Positions 10,601 to 19,504 are shown, counted from the stretch's first letter. The stretch: 64,000 nt of DNA from Flavobacterium sp. (GCF_035195345.1 NZ_CP136574.1:868001-932000), one strand, 5' to 3'. Program-made: numbers and translations. Notes: generated by a model from the sequence alone, not told the origin.

Positions 10601-11587
10601 AGGAACTGAATATGGATTACAAGGAGTAGCAAAAGTAAAAGGACCAGACCACGCACTGTAAGTTCCACTACCACAATCTGAGCGTAACCAAACATAATAA
10701 GCTGTATTAACACTTAATCCTGATAAACTTTCTGTTAAATTAGTAGTCGATGTACCAGCACCTGAAGGAGCCGTATTTACATTAGAATAATAATATTCAT
10801 AACCTATTGAAGGAACTGGTATAGCAGCATTCCATGAAATAGTAGCAGATGTAGGAGTTATTGCTGATGCAACAAAACTTCCAGGAGCAGCACATGAAGG
10901 CGGTGTAAATGTAAGTTTTTTACCAGCTAAATTAGCCATTACAGTCGCATTAATTGCATTGTTTGCCGTTACTGATGATACAGTTGAAGTAGCAGCTGGA
11001 GTTACACTCAAAAAAGATGTTGCATCATTTAACCCAACCGAAGCGGTAACAGTATTAGCTGTTGTAAATGGAGTACTATACACCATTTCAATAACATTTG
11101 TTGTCTCATATAATCTAATAATTGTAGAAACATCTGCTCCACCATTATTTCCACCACCACCAATCTTAGTATTGTGCCAATTTATAGTTAATACTTGATT
11201 TGGTGAAGAACCAGTAACCGCATAACGTATAGTACCAGAACCTAAATGGTTATCATCCCAAAAAACTGCTATTAATGGCTTATTAACTTGAGCAGCATTG
11301 GTCAAACCATTTCCCCAATGGTTATCAACACCATCGACAATATTCCCTCCTAACTTAATAATCCCATTTGTACTAATACTAAATGTGTTATAAATAGTAC
11401 CTCCAAAATTAAAATTAAAGCCAATTGGCAATGCATTTTGTTCACCATCATCACCAGTAGCGGTCGATGTAGTACCCGTAATTTGCGCATATGCCTCGGT
11501 AGATTCAGCAAAAGCATAAGAACTTACCTGAGCATTTATTTGCCAACACGTAAAGAGTGCAAATAAAATAAAAGTAATTTTTTTCAT
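7664..11587 (-). CDS. Giant secreted multidomain protein (FN3, GEVED) with T9SS type A sorting domain
   Basis: A 1307-residue exported protein. A signal peptide (about 1-20, ending INAQ) is followed by an N-terminal beta domain like that of its neighbour. Then come a fibronectin type III domain (about 230-325, ending SAWSGPFTFAT), a jelly-roll or MAM-like segment (FEGFESG, TSYRVSLYARQ), a second FN3 (SNSVDLSWTDGSGG), a second jelly-roll segment, a third FN3-like stretch and a GEVED domain (WIDANDNFTFESSE to YGETADFTINI). The last ~220 residues (PPANDDC onwards) are nearly the same as in the gene at 3489-7556 and end in a type A sorting signal. It is probably a surface adhesin or carbohydrate-binding scaffold. 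There is no catalytic site I can point to. Confidence 0.9.
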   Translation of the reverse strand: MKKITFILFALFTCWQINAQVSSYAFAESTEAYAQITGTTSTATGDDGEQNALPIGFNFNFGGTIYNTFSISTNGIIKLGGNIVDGVDNHWGNGLTNAAQVNKPLIAVFWDDNHLGSGTIRYAVTGSSPNQVLTINWHNTKIGGGGNNGGADVSTIIRLYETTNVIEMVYSTPFTTANTVTASVGLNDATSFLSVTPAATSTVSSVTANNAINATVMANLAGKKLTFTPPSCAAPGSFVASAITPTSATISWNAAIPVPSIGYEYYYSNVNTAPSGAGTSTTNLTESLSGLSVNTAYYVWLRSDCGSGTYSAWSGPFTFATPCNPYSVPYFEGFESGYTHNTTVAGCLSQASVTGGGVWTANSTFTDYNRTPRTGSYNAFLVYSNNDWMFIPIQLVGGTSYRVSLYARQDGGTATDSNMAISYGSTNSAAGMTNSIVAAIGIINGNYQEIFGDFTPATSGTYYVGIKGFMNGTPWYISLDDISITESPSCLNPTAIIASNITSNSVDLSWTDGSGGLQFDYEYVIQAPGTGEPTTNGAPIDDITVIGEGFDVNGNPLTANTLYEVYVRSVCGAGDFSTWSGPITFRTLCNAVGTINQNFDGVTTPALPDCWSKILRGATLSTFATVTTTGTTTNSAPNSAALYNSSSATTTTDDIILVSPVLSNLSAGTHRLKFYARTTGSIQVGTLNNNTASAVFTPFQTIATTATSTLYVVDFSAYAGTDTFIGFRHNAGTYITIYVDDVVWEPIPASAPSCASNVVATPNPSCGNFANSITWDATPNADGYYITVGTTSGGSDIANATAITTNIYSFSGNFGTTYFYTIVPHNAIGSATGCTEQSFTTNANGCYCVSAPTSVDGTGITNVQLVATNFANTVSTAPVYNDHTATVVDMTQGINNNVQITFNVPSFGSNSYNYNTVIWIDANDNFTFESSEIVYTGLSATTAAPTLLNASFVMPAGISLGQHRMRIVATDALQTPSNPCYSGTYGETADFTINIVAASCTPPSAQATIVPVCGTAQFTVDVNVTVLGSGTPSISDGTTTWPVSAIGVVNVGPFASGSSVTLTLLHGSDATCNLPLGSLTYSCPPANDDCINAIALTPGGVFGDNDIVGTNAAATASAGETAPGCASYLGGDVWYSAVVPASGSLTFELNTNVGGITDGAGAVYSGTCGSLVLLGCNDSASSDPNDQPLVTVTNRNPGEVLYFRVWEYSNDAFGTFKVSAYDASLSSDSFNNANFSAYPNPVKDVLNISYTTEISSVRVINMIGQEVLSKNINATSSQVDMSQLSAGTYIVNVTVGDAIKTLKVVKQ

Positions 11588-11615
11588 TTATTAATAATTT
11601 ATAATTTATCAAAAA

Positions 11616-11623
11616 CAAATTTA
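11616..11623 (-). promoter_or_regulatory. Candidate -7 promoter element of the FN3/GEVED protein gene
   Basis: Reads TAAATTTG on the minus strand, a full TAnnTTTG match, 28 bp upstream of the ATG at 11587. A -33 TTTG is not at the preferred distance; the nearest TTG lies 24 bp away. Confidence 0.45.
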
Positions 11624-11789
11624 AACAATTAACTCATATATTTTTAACAAATTATTAATCCTTGTTTCATTATTTCCTTAATATCGTTGAAATGTATTAA
11701 AATGCCGATAAAGTGTCCATTTTTTTGTGGAAAATTATTTTTATAACTTTTTTAAAAGCCGTATTTCATATATAATAATTAGCATAAAT

Positions 11790-11820
11790 AAAATAACCTC
11801 GATAAAATCGAGGTTATTTT
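11790..11820 (-). terminator. Terminator of fabV
   Basis: A 14-bp perfect stem (AAAATAACCTCGAT and its complement) with a 3-nt loop, 18 bp past the fabV stop. The lower stem itself supplies an A/T run on both sides, so it may work in both directions; only minus-strand genes flank it. Confidence 0.85.
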
Positions 11821-11838
11821 ATTTATAATTTTTAAAAT

Positions 11839-13029
11839 TTATCTAATACTTGGAACCATAAACAATTCATTTACATCAGCTTGGTAATCGATACCTTCAA
11901 ATCCAAAACCAAATAAGTTTAAGAAATCTTGCTTATAACCCGCTAAATCTCCTAATTCTACTAATGTTTCAGTTGTAGATTCTAACCATAATTTTGCAAT
12001 GCGTTCTTGAACATCAGCTCTCATTTCCAAATCATCAATACGAATTCTACCTTTATCATCTGTTGGAACAGCATTTCCTGCATATAATCTCTCTGCATAT
12101 AAACGCTGGATTTGTTCTATACAACCTTCATGTATTCCTTCAGCTTTCATTATCTTGTATAACAATGAAATATATAATGGTATTACTGGAATAGCTGAAC
12201 TTGCTTGCGTAACTAACGCTTTATTTACAGAAACAAAACCTTTTCCATTGATATCTTTTAATTTTTCTGTTATTTCAAATGCTGTTGCTTCTAAATGATC
12301 TTTTGCTCTTCCGATAGTACCCTTTCTGTAAACCGCTTCAGTAACTTCAGGTCCTATGTATGAATAAGCAATTGTAGTTGCTCCTTCTGCTAGCACTCCT
12401 GCACCCTTAAGTGCGTCCATCCACATAGACCAATCTTCACCTCCCATTACAACAACCGTATTTGCAATATCTTCTTCATTTGCAGGTTCAATTGACACAT
12501 TGGTCACATTTCCTGTATGAAAATCAACTGTTTTATTTGTAAAAGTTGAACCAATAGGTTTTAAAGTTGAACGGTGTAAAACACCAGTTACAGGATGTTG
12601 ACGAACAGGGGAAGCCAAACTGTAAATAATTAAATCAATCTGACCTAAATCAGCCTTAATCAATTCAATAGTTTGTTGTTTTACTTCATTTGAGAAGGCA
12701 TCACCATTGATACTTTTTGCATACAATCCCGCTTTTTGTGCTTCTTGCTCAAAAGCTGCAGAGTTATACCAACCCGGAGAAGCCGTTTTTCCTTCTGATG
12801 GTGCTTTTTCAAAAAACACGCCAATAGTAGCAGCATCAGAACCAAAAGCACTTGTAATTCTTGAAGCCAAACCAAAACCAGTCGAAGCACCAATAACTAA
12901 TACTCGTTTAGGTCCGTTTATTTTTCCTTTAGACTTTACATATTCAATTTGATTTTTTACATTTTGTTCACAACCTTTTGGATGAGCTGTTAAACAAATA
13001 AATCCTCTCATTCTTGGTTCTATAATCAT
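11839..13029 (-). CDS. fabV: Trans-2-enoyl-ACP/CoA reductase FabV
   Basis: Enoyl reductase of fatty-acid synthesis, an enlarged short-chain dehydrogenase reducing trans-2-enoyl thioesters with NADH in the cytoplasm. The 396-residue length is typical. The N-terminus IIEPRMRGFICLTAHPKGC is the family hallmark, the cofactor loop is VLVIGASTGFGLASR (about 43-57), and the catalytic pair Y234 and K243 fits the Tyr-X8-Lys spacing of FabV (YRKGTIGRAK). WYNSAAFEQEA (about 87-97) is also conserved. A perfect promoter lies just upstream (13074-13104) inside the end of recN, and a terminator follows, so it is a single-gene unit. FabV enzymes are known to be poorly inhibited by triclosan. Confidence 0.96.
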   Translation of the reverse strand: MIIEPRMRGFICLTAHPKGCEQNVKNQIEYVKSKGKINGPKRVLVIGASTGFGLASRITSAFGSDAATIGVFFEKAPSEGKTASPGWYNSAAFEQEAQKAGLYAKSINGDAFSNEVKQQTIELIKADLGQIDLIIYSLASPVRQHPVTGVLHRSTLKPIGSTFTNKTVDFHTGNVTNVSIEPANEEDIANTVVVMGGEDWSMWMDALKGAGVLAEGATTIAYSYIGPEVTEAVYRKGTIGRAKDHLEATAFEITEKLKDINGKGFVSVNKALVTQASSAIPVIPLYISLLYKIMKAEGIHEGCIEQIQRLYAERLYAGNAVPTDDKGRIRIDDLEMRADVQERIAKLWLESTTETLVELGDLAGYKQDFLNLFGFGFEGIDYQADVNELFMVPSIR

Positions 13030-13073
13030 CTTATTCCTATTTTATGTTGGTTTGTTTTCGTTAAATTGGTCAA

Positions 13074-13104
13074 CAAAAGTACTTTAAAAAATTAATTCAA
13101 CAAA
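13074..13104 (-). promoter_or_regulatory. fabV promoter (TTTG-N19-TACTTTTG)
   Basis: On the minus strand a -33 TTTG (13101-13104) and a -7 TACTTTTG (13074-13081) are separated by exactly 19 bp, matching the Bacteroidota housekeeping consensus at every defined position. The -33 box lies within the last codons of recN. The fabV ATG is 44 bp downstream of the -7 box. Confidence 0.75.
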
Positions 13105-14744
13105 GCTTTTGCATGTTGTAAAGCCGAATCGGTAATATCTTTTCCTGATAACATTTCTGCAATATGCTGAATTCTTTCTTCTGAAGTTAACAGATTTAAT
13201 TCAGATATCGTTGTTTCTCCTTGATTTCGCTTAGAGACTTTATAATGAGAATTCCCTTTAGCGGCTATTTGTGGTAAATGAGTAATTGCAAACACCTGCA
13301 TTGTAGTGCTCATTTCTTTCATTATCTCTCCCATTTTAATTGCAATTTCTCCAGAAACACCCGTATCAATTTCATCAAAAATAATGGTTGGTAATTTAGA
13401 ATAATTGGCCAAAACAGCTTTTATAGCTAACATAATACGAGACATTTCTCCGCCCGAAGCAACTTTTTTCAATGAACCAAAACTTGTTCCTTTATTGGCC
13501 GAAAACAACAAAACAACTTCATCTTTCCCTTTTTGAAAATACGAATTGGTATGGTTAATTTCAATTTGAAAATTTGCTTCAACCATTCCTAATTGCGATA
13601 AAATTGTTTTCATTTTATCAATTAAGACAGGAACTATTTTTTTTCTATTTTCAAAAATAGTTTTGGCAATTTCATCTACTTTAGATTGCTGCTTATTTAA
13701 CTCGGATTGTAATTTATTAATAGCACCATCCAAATCGTCAACTCGAATAACTTTAGCATCCAATTCATTTTGAATTACCAGTAATTCAGCAATAGATTGT
13801 ACTTGGTGTTTCTTTTGTAAATTATAAATAGATTGTAGTTTTGTATTTACAAATTCTAATCGTTCAGGATCGGCTAATATTTTTTCATTATTTTGTTCAC
13901 ATTCAGAAACTATATCTTCAATTTCAAGCAAACTACTTGTCAACCGTTCATACAATTGAGCATATAAAGTTGAAAAGCCAATAATTTTTTGAAGGGATAT
14001 TTTCATTTCCTTTAAATTCACCAAAGCCCCTACTTGCTCTTCGTTGGCAACAGCTAAAATTCTTTCAAAATTTTCTTTTATGAATTCAACATTACTTAGT
14101 TGTTCAAGCTCTTGCTCTAGGTCTTCTTGTTCACCATCCACCAAATTAGCAACTAATAGTTCATTTAACAAATACGAATTATATTCATATTCCTTAACCA
14201 AAGCCTCTTTTTCAGAAGTTAATTGTTTTACTTCCTTTTGAATCGATTTATAAGTAGTTAATGCTTGTTTGTATGCAACCACTAAATCATTATTATTGGC
14301 TACAGCATCTAAAATATCAATTTGGTAATTTTCTTCTGTCAATTCCCGAGTTTGATGTTGGGAATGAATATCCAACAATAAAGCGCCAAGCTCTTGTAAC
14401 TCTTGAAGATTAACAGGACTGTCATTTACAAATGCTCTTGATTTCCCAGAGGGTAAAATTTCTCTTCTAATAATAGTTTTATCATCATAGTCCATGTCAT
14501 TTTCATTAAAAAACGACTGTAAATTATAATTAGAGATTGCAAATTGTGCTTCAATAATGCATTTTTGTTCCTTATCCTTAAGTGAGGTTAAATCAGCTCT
14601 ATTACCTAAAACCAAACCTAAAGCTCCCAAAAGAATTGACTTTCCAGCACCTGTTTCTCCTGTAATAACGGAAAATTGATTAGAAAAATCAGTTTCGAGA
14701 TATTCTATTAAAGCATAATTTTTTATAGAAAGAGAAAGTAACAT
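13092..14744 (-). CDS. recN: DNA repair ATPase RecN
   Basis: An SMC-like protein that holds broken DNA ends and promotes recombinational repair. Its 550 residues match the usual length. Walker A is GETGAGKS (29-36); a long coiled coil fills about residues 150-370 (many E, K, Q and L heptads); the signature ASGGEMSRIML and Walker B TIIFDEIDTGVSG lie in the C-terminal ATPase half. It sits at the end of a minus-strand run after coaBC and the DUF4835 gene, a neighbourhood I recall as common in flavobacteria. No LexA-like box is recognisable upstream. Confidence 0.97.
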   Translation of the reverse strand: MLLSLSIKNYALIEYLETDFSNQFSVITGETGAGKSILLGALGLVLGNRADLTSLKDKEQKCIIEAQFAISNYNLQSFFNENDMDYDDKTIIRREILPSGKSRAFVNDSPVNLQELQELGALLLDIHSQHQTRELTEENYQIDILDAVANNNDLVVAYKQALTTYKSIQKEVKQLTSEKEALVKEYEYNSYLLNELLVANLVDGEQEDLEQELEQLSNVEFIKENFERILAVANEEQVGALVNLKEMKISLQKIIGFSTLYAQLYERLTSSLLEIEDIVSECEQNNEKILADPERLEFVNTKLQSIYNLQKKHQVQSIAELLVIQNELDAKVIRVDDLDGAINKLQSELNKQQSKVDEIAKTIFENRKKIVPVLIDKMKTILSQLGMVEANFQIEINHTNSYFQKGKDEVVLLFSANKGTSFGSLKKVASGGEMSRIMLAIKAVLANYSKLPTIIFDEIDTGVSGEIAIKMGEIMKEMSTTMQVFAITHLPQIAAKGNSHYKVSKRNQGETTISELNLLTSEERIQHIAEMLSGKDITDSALQHAKALLN

Positions 14745-14767
14745 TAATAATATATTTTTATAAATTA

Positions 14768-15661
14768 TTATTTAATTTCACTCCATTTTTGAGAATTCAA
14801 CGGTGAAATTCTATTTAATGTTTCAACCAATGTTGCAACATTAAGACTTGGCCCGCCGCCAAATATAGAAACTATTTCATCTACCTTGGCATCAAAAAAA
14901 GTTCTGGTTAGCAAGGCATTGGGTCTTGTTTTTTGTATAAGCGCTAATGTAGAAATTGCTTTGATAACGCCTTCTTTTCCTTTTTTAACATCACTTTCCA
15001 TGATATCTAATCCTAAGCGGTGGTATTGATAAAGAGAGGATCTAAAAGGTGTAAAAGTATTCGATAAAATATCGGAAATTAAAAAATTTCTATTGTTGTT
15101 ATTCCCTTCTGACTGACTCCATCCTTTGTATCCACTGGTTTGAGCTACATTAACAATATTTGAAGCTATTTCAAGATATTGGGTTCCTCCAGATTCTGAA
15201 AAACTGTCTAAATCCAAACCTATTATCAAATTTGAATAAAAAGCCAAAACAGAGACTAAATTAGAGTTAAATGAGTTTTGATCATAAATTAAATTTTCAT
15301 ACTCTATGAATTTAAAAGTAAAATTTTTGTCGTTAATATTTAATATTGGCGAAGATAATGAAGCATTATAAATAGGTCTTGAAGATTGTATCTGCAAAGT
15401 CGCTTCAAAAACATTTGAACCATAGGAATTTACATTAATAAAAAAATTGCAATCAATTTTTTCAACATCTTTATATTCTTTTGTAGTCCATTTAGTTGTA
15501 TTTAAAAATTCTTTCACTTGTGATTCTAAATTTTTAAATAATTGAGGATTTCCATTAGCAACTTGTTGATAATTCACAGAAACTGTTGCATTTAGCTCTT
15601 GTGAAAACACATTTACAAACGAAAATAAGAAAACTATTACTACTAATACTTTACGCATCAT
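14768..15661 (-). CDS. DUF4835 family exported protein (PorD-like)
   Basis: A 297-residue protein with a signal peptide (about 1-21, ending NVFSQ). The mature part begins ELNATVSVNYQQV and contains a conserved-looking DCNFFINV stretch and a YQYHRLGLD segment. It resembles DUF4835, a Bacteroidota family that, as I recall, is sometimes labelled PorD and linked to type IX secretion; that link is from memory, not visible here. It overlaps the end of coaBC by 11 bp, so translation is probably coupled, and it is followed by recN 23 bp later. A periplasmic location is expected. Confidence 0.75.
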   Translation of the reverse strand: MMRKVLVVIVFLFSFVNVFSQELNATVSVNYQQVANGNPQLFKNLESQVKEFLNTTKWTTKEYKDVEKIDCNFFINVNSYGSNVFEATLQIQSSRPIYNASLSSPILNINDKNFTFKFIEYENLIYDQNSFNSNLVSVLAFYSNLIIGLDLDSFSESGGTQYLEIASNIVNVAQTSGYKGWSQSEGNNNNRNFLISDILSNTFTPFRSSLYQYHRLGLDIMESDVKKGKEGVIKAISTLALIQKTRPNALLTRTFFDAKVDEIVSIFGGGPSLNVATLVETLNRISPLNSQKWSEIK

Positions 15662-16862
15662 AAAATTGAATTACTTTATTAATAATATCTTGAGCTACTT
15701 CTTCTTTTGATTTTAGCTCTTTTGGCTCAATAGAAAAGTCTTTTGAAATAAAAGTTACTTTATTTGTTGGACTTCCAAAACCCGCTCTTTCATCATTTAA
15801 AGAATTTAAAACTATCAAATCTAAGTTTTTTTTCTGAATTTTTTGTTTTGCATGTTCAATTTCATTTTCAGTTTCTAATGCAAAACCAATCAAAAACTGA
15901 TTTTTCTTTTGTTCACCAAGGGTTGCTAAAATATCTTTTGTTTTTTCAAGCTCTATAGAGAACGTTGCTTCATTCTTTTTTATTTTCTGACTTGCAACAT
16001 TTTTTGGACGATAATCTGCAACGGCAGCTGCAGCAATAGCAACATCAACACCATAATAACATTCAAGACAAACATCATACATTTCTTGAGCTGATGTAAC
16101 GCGAATTAATTCAATTGAAGAGTTACTCACCTTTAAATGAGTAGGTCCAGAAACTAAAATTACATTGGCTCCTTTATTAGCAGCTTCATTAGCAATATCA
16201 AACCCCATTTTGCCTGAAGAATGATTTCCAATAAAACGAACTGGATCAATAGCCTCATAGGTAGGACCTGCAGTAATTAAGATGTTTTTTCCTTTTAAGG
16301 GCAACTTATCTAAAATATCATTTTCTAAAAAAGTGATAATATTTTCAGGTTCAGCCATTCTCCCTTCACCAGATAAACCACTAGCTAATTCACCATTTTC
16401 AGCTGGAATTATTATATTTCCAAAGGACTTCAATTTTAAAAAACTATCTAAAGTAGATGGGTGTTTATACATATCAAAATCCATTGCAGGAGCAAAATAA
16501 ACAGGACATTTAGCAGAAAGATAGGTTGCAATTAATAAATTATCACAATTACCATTTGCCATTTTAGAGAGCGTATTAGCTGTAGCAGGAGCAACAATCA
16601 TTAAGTCAGCCCATAAGCCTAATTCTACATGATTATTCCATTCACCTGTACCTTCTTCTTCATCATAAAAGGTAGAATAAACCGGATTTTTTGAAAGAGT
16701 TGCTATAGTAAGTGGTGTAACAAAATGCAAAGAAGCAGGCGACATTACAACCTGTACTTGTGCACCTGCTTTTATGAATAATCTAACCAATGTGGCTGTT
16801 TTATATGCAGCTATACCACCAGAAATACCTAGTAAGATTTTTTTACCGCTTAAAACAGACAT
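15651..16862 (-). CDS. coaBC: Bifunctional phosphopantothenoylcysteine decarboxylase / phosphopantothenate-cysteine ligase
   Basis: Two consecutive steps of coenzyme A synthesis in one 403-residue cytoplasmic flavoenzyme. The N-terminal CoaC half shows GISGGIAAYKT, a conserved active-site region NHVELGLWADLMIVAPATANT with the catalytic histidine, and the PAMDFDMY loop. The CoaB half starts near residue 185 with ILITAGPTYEAIDPVRFI and the NHSSGKMG nucleotide loop. It begins 6 bp after rpoZ and overlaps the DUF4835 gene by 11 bp, so it lies in the middle of the bamD-rpoZ-coaBC-DUF4835-recN run. All key motifs are intact. Confidence 0.97.
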   Translation of the reverse strand: MSVLSGKKILLGISGGIAAYKTATLVRLFIKAGAQVQVVMSPASLHFVTPLTIATLSKNPVYSTFYDEEEGTGEWNNHVELGLWADLMIVAPATANTLSKMANGNCDNLLIATYLSAKCPVYFAPAMDFDMYKHPSTLDSFLKLKSFGNIIIPAENGELASGLSGEGRMAEPENIITFLENDILDKLPLKGKNILITAGPTYEAIDPVRFIGNHSSGKMGFDIANEAANKGANVILVSGPTHLKVSNSSIELIRVTSAQEMYDVCLECYYGVDVAIAAAAVADYRPKNVASQKIKKNEATFSIELEKTKDILATLGEQKKNQFLIGFALETENEIEHAKQKIQKKNLDLIVLNSLNDERAGFGSPTNKVTFISKDFSIEPKELKSKEEVAQDIINKVIQFYDA

Positions 16863-16868
16863 GTTGAT

Positions 16869-17183
16869 TTATTTAGAGTCTCTGTAATAAATTTTACCTT
16901 CTTCCCACTCTTGTACTGATAAAGCATGTGGTTTAGGTAATTTTTCATAGAATTTTGAAACTTCAATTTGTTCTTTATTTTCAAAAACTTCTTCTAAACT
17001 ATCATTATAAGTTGCAAACTCCTCTAATTTTTCAATCAATTCTTTTTTAATTTCAGTATTGATTTGATTAGCGCGTTTAGCCATGATAGTTATCGCTTCA
17101 TAAATGTTTCCAGTAGGCTCTTCTAATTTACTTTTATTGTAAGTAATAGTGTTTACAGGAGCATTTGTTTTCTTTAAATCCAT
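16869..17183 (-). CDS. rpoZ: RNA polymerase omega subunit, Bacteroidota type
   Basis: Small subunit that aids assembly of RNA polymerase. At 104 residues it carries the omega core pattern (GNIYEAITIMAKRANQIN) in which the helix binds the beta' C-terminus, then a charged tail ending IYYRDSK. The divergent Bacteroidota form often goes unrecognised as omega. It lies between bamD (10 bp upstream) and coaBC (6 bp downstream). The rpoZ-coaBC neighbourhood is shared with many bacteria and supports the call. Confidence 0.88.
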   Translation of the reverse strand: MDLKKTNAPVNTITYNKSKLEEPTGNIYEAITIMAKRANQINTEIKKELIEKLEEFATYNDSLEEVFENKEQIEVSKFYEKLPKPHALSVQEWEEGKIYYRDSK

Positions 17184-17193
17184 GATTTACTTT

Positions 17194-17988
17194 TTATTTG
17201 GTATATTTTTGTAATTCTTTTTCTACTTCAGCCAACATTTTATCGGCTTTATCTTTGTATTCTGACTGACTATTATGCTTTATCAAGTTTGTATATGTTG
17301 ATTTAGCATAAGTTAAACGTTCTTGCTTTTTTGCTTCAACACTATTAATTGCTAAATTATATGCCGAATCTAATCTGTAATATAAAGCTTGTTCTTTAAA
17401 AGGTGTTCCAGGATAATCTGCTATGAAATTATCAAAAGCTTTTAAAGCACCTTTGTAATCAGCTATAGTATTATACTGTTTTGCAATTTCAAATGCTTTT
17501 TTCTCTAATTTTTCTCTTAATTCTTTTACACAAACATTTGCTTGTGGTAAAAACTGAGAATCTGGGTACACATCAATAAAATGTTGCATTTTATCCAAAG
17601 CTTTACTTGTATCCGTTTGATCTAAACTATAACTAGGTGATAATTTATAAAAGCATTCAGCAGCTAAAAAAGCACACTCTTCTCTTTTTTCACTTTTAGG
17701 ATACGTAGCAACAAAATTTTCCAGCTGATACCCTGCTAAATAGTATTGATTTGATTTATACAAAGCCATAGAATAAAAATAAAACATTCGCTCAGCGCTT
17801 GGTTTCCCTTTATAAGCTGGAGCAATTTGTTCATACAATCTAATAGCTTTTAAATACTTTCCTGCCTCATACATTTTATTTGCAGCTTCATTTTTAACCG
17901 CAACATCATCTGATTTTAAAGCTTTTTGATACTCACTGCAAGAAATCAAAAAAAACGCAATAAAAAGGAAACTAACTACTTTACTCAT
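17194..17988 (-). CDS. bamD: Outer membrane assembly lipoprotein BamD
   Basis: A 264-residue lipoprotein of the BAM complex that helps insert beta-barrel proteins into the outer membrane. The lipobox FLISC places the lipidated cysteine at residue 17. Repeated helix pairs with TPR spacing follow (AANKMYEAGKYLKAIRLYEQ, FYFYSMALYKSNQYYLAGYQ, ALKAFDNFIADYPGTPFKEQ). It starts the run that continues into rpoZ and coaBC. The 97-bp gap to dapA has no strong hairpin. The assignment to BamD rather than another TPR lipoprotein rests on length, lipobox and repeat pattern. Confidence 0.9.
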   Translation of the reverse strand: MSKVVSFLFIAFFLISCSEYQKALKSDDVAVKNEAANKMYEAGKYLKAIRLYEQIAPAYKGKPSAERMFYFYSMALYKSNQYYLAGYQLENFVATYPKSEKREECAFLAAECFYKLSPSYSLDQTDTSKALDKMQHFIDVYPDSQFLPQANVCVKELREKLEKKAFEIAKQYNTIADYKGALKAFDNFIADYPGTPFKEQALYYRLDSAYNLAINSVEAKKQERLTYAKSTYTNLIKHNSQSEYKDKADKMLAEVEKELQKYTK

Positions 17989-18085
17989 TTATTTAAATTT
18001 AAACTTTCTTAAAATTCAATATTTTTGAAGTCCAAAAAAGCAACTGCAAATTTAGACATTATTTATTTACAACAAAAATCTTTTT

Positions 18086-18964
18086 TTAACTTAATTTCTT
18101 TGTGAAAAGATTCAAACGACTTGCTAAATCTTCATTAACATTTACAAGTGGCAATCGAACCGTATTTTCACTAAGACCTAAACTTTTAAACACTTCTTTT
18201 ATCCCTCCGGGATTCCCTTGTTCAAAAATCATATCAATACTATCAGCCAATAAATAATGTAATTTATACGCTTCATCTACTCTTCTTTGCAAACCTAAAC
18301 GCACCATTTCAGAAAATTCCTTTGGAAAACCTTCTCCAATAACAGATATTACTCCTGCTCCACCTGCTAAAACCATTGGTAAAGTAATCATATCATCTCC
18401 AGAAATCACCAAAAACCCTTCTGGTTTGGTTTGAATTAATTTCATTGCTTGCACAATATCACCTGCCGCTTCTTTAATTCCAATTACATTTTTAAAATCA
18501 TTTGCAATACGAATTACGGTCGATGGCAACATATTACTTGCGGTTCTTCCTGGAACATTATATAAAATAACCGGAATTGGAGACGCTTCTGCAACAGCTT
18601 TAAAATGCTGATAAATTCCTTCTTGCGTTGGTTTATTATAATAAGGAGAAACCGATAAAATAGCCTCAAAATTAGAAAAATCTCTTGTTTTCAATTCTTC
18701 CACAACTTTAAGTGTATTATTTCCCCCAACACCCAAAACAAGAGGCAATTTTCCTGCATTAGCTTTTACAATGGTATCAATCACCAATTCTTTTTCTTCT
18801 TGAGATAAAGTTGCCGATTCTGCAGTTGTTCCTAGTACTACTAGATACTCTACTCCTCCATCGATTACATGGTTAACAATTCTTGTTAAAGCTTCAACAT
18901 CAACTGAGAAATCTTTTTTAAATGGTGTAACTAAAGCAACACCAGTTCCAATAAATGATTGCAT
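18086..18964 (-). CDS. dapA: 4-hydroxy-tetrahydrodipicolinate synthase
   Basis: Condenses pyruvate with aspartate semialdehyde, the entry to diaminopimelate for peptidoglycan and to lysine. A 292-residue TIM barrel. The Schiff-base lysine is K164 (GIKEAAGD), Y135 and R140 lie in LYNVPGRT, and the GTTAES motif holds T46 and T47. All catalytic residues are present. It begins 2 bp after the stop of the small unknown gene upstream, so both are probably expressed together. Confidence 0.97.
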   Translation of the reverse strand: MQSFIGTGVALVTPFKKDFSVDVEALTRIVNHVIDGGVEYLVVLGTTAESATLSQEEKELVIDTIVKANAGKLPLVLGVGGNNTLKVVEELKTRDFSNFEAILSVSPYYNKPTQEGIYQHFKAVAEASPIPVILYNVPGRTASNMLPSTVIRIANDFKNVIGIKEAAGDIVQAMKLIQTKPEGFLVISGDDMITLPMVLAGGAGVISVIGEGFPKEFSEMVRLGLQRRVDEAYKLHYLLADSIDMIFEQGNPGGIKEVFKSLGLSENTVRLPLVNVNEDLASRLNLFTKKLS

Positions 18965-18966
18965 TT

Positions 18967-19485
18967 TTATATTTTATTTAAAATTTTTAAATACTTGAAT
19001 AATTCCAAGACAAATTCGTCAAAATTTTCAACTAGCGACTTAATAATGAAATGATTAACTCTTTTATCTACCGTATCAAATCCAACTTTAAATTTTGCTT
19101 TTGACTTAATAGACAAAAGTAAAAGTGAACTTTTATTTACGTCGTAATAATTTATTAATAAATCAAAAGGAGTTTTAATAAAATCATTCACAACTTCTTT
19201 AGTTATTTCACCTGAAATTGAAACATCTTTCAACGTTAAAAAAGGTTCATTAATTTCTTCCTTTTTCTTTATTTTATCTTTATAAACCAACAGCGAAATA
19301 TTACTAGCATCAATTCCTTGAGAAACAATTTTATCTAATAATTGCTGAGTTTGACTAAAATACGATTCATCTACTAAAACGCCAACCGTAACTACTTTTT
19401 CATTTGAAGCCAAAGCATTATGTGTTGCTAACTTTTTAGTAACATTTTTTTTAAGAAAAAAGTTCTTTATAATATTATAAAACAT
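18967..19485 (-). CDS. Conserved hypothetical protein, DUF6913-like
   Basis: A 172-residue soluble protein without signal peptide. It opens with a basic amphipathic helix (FYNIIKNFFLKKNVTKKLA) and then alternates beta strands and helices (VTVGVLVDESYF, ISLLVYKDK, FDLLINYYDV, FKVGFDT), which suggests an alpha/beta fold. It resembles a flavobacterial family of unknown function, DUF6913, typically next to dapA; I cannot assign an activity. It is 2 bp from dapA and 44 bp from a divergently read nucleotidase gene. Confidence 0.7.
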   Translation of the reverse strand: MFYNIIKNFFLKKNVTKKLATHNALASNEKVVTVGVLVDESYFSQTQQLLDKIVSQGIDASNISLLVYKDKIKKKEEINEPFLTLKDVSISGEITKEVVNDFIKTPFDLLINYYDVNKSSLLLLSIKSKAKFKVGFDTVDKRVNHFIIKSLVENFDEFVLELFKYLKILNKI

Positions 19486-19504
19486 AGTATTTTTACCTAT
19501 TCAA

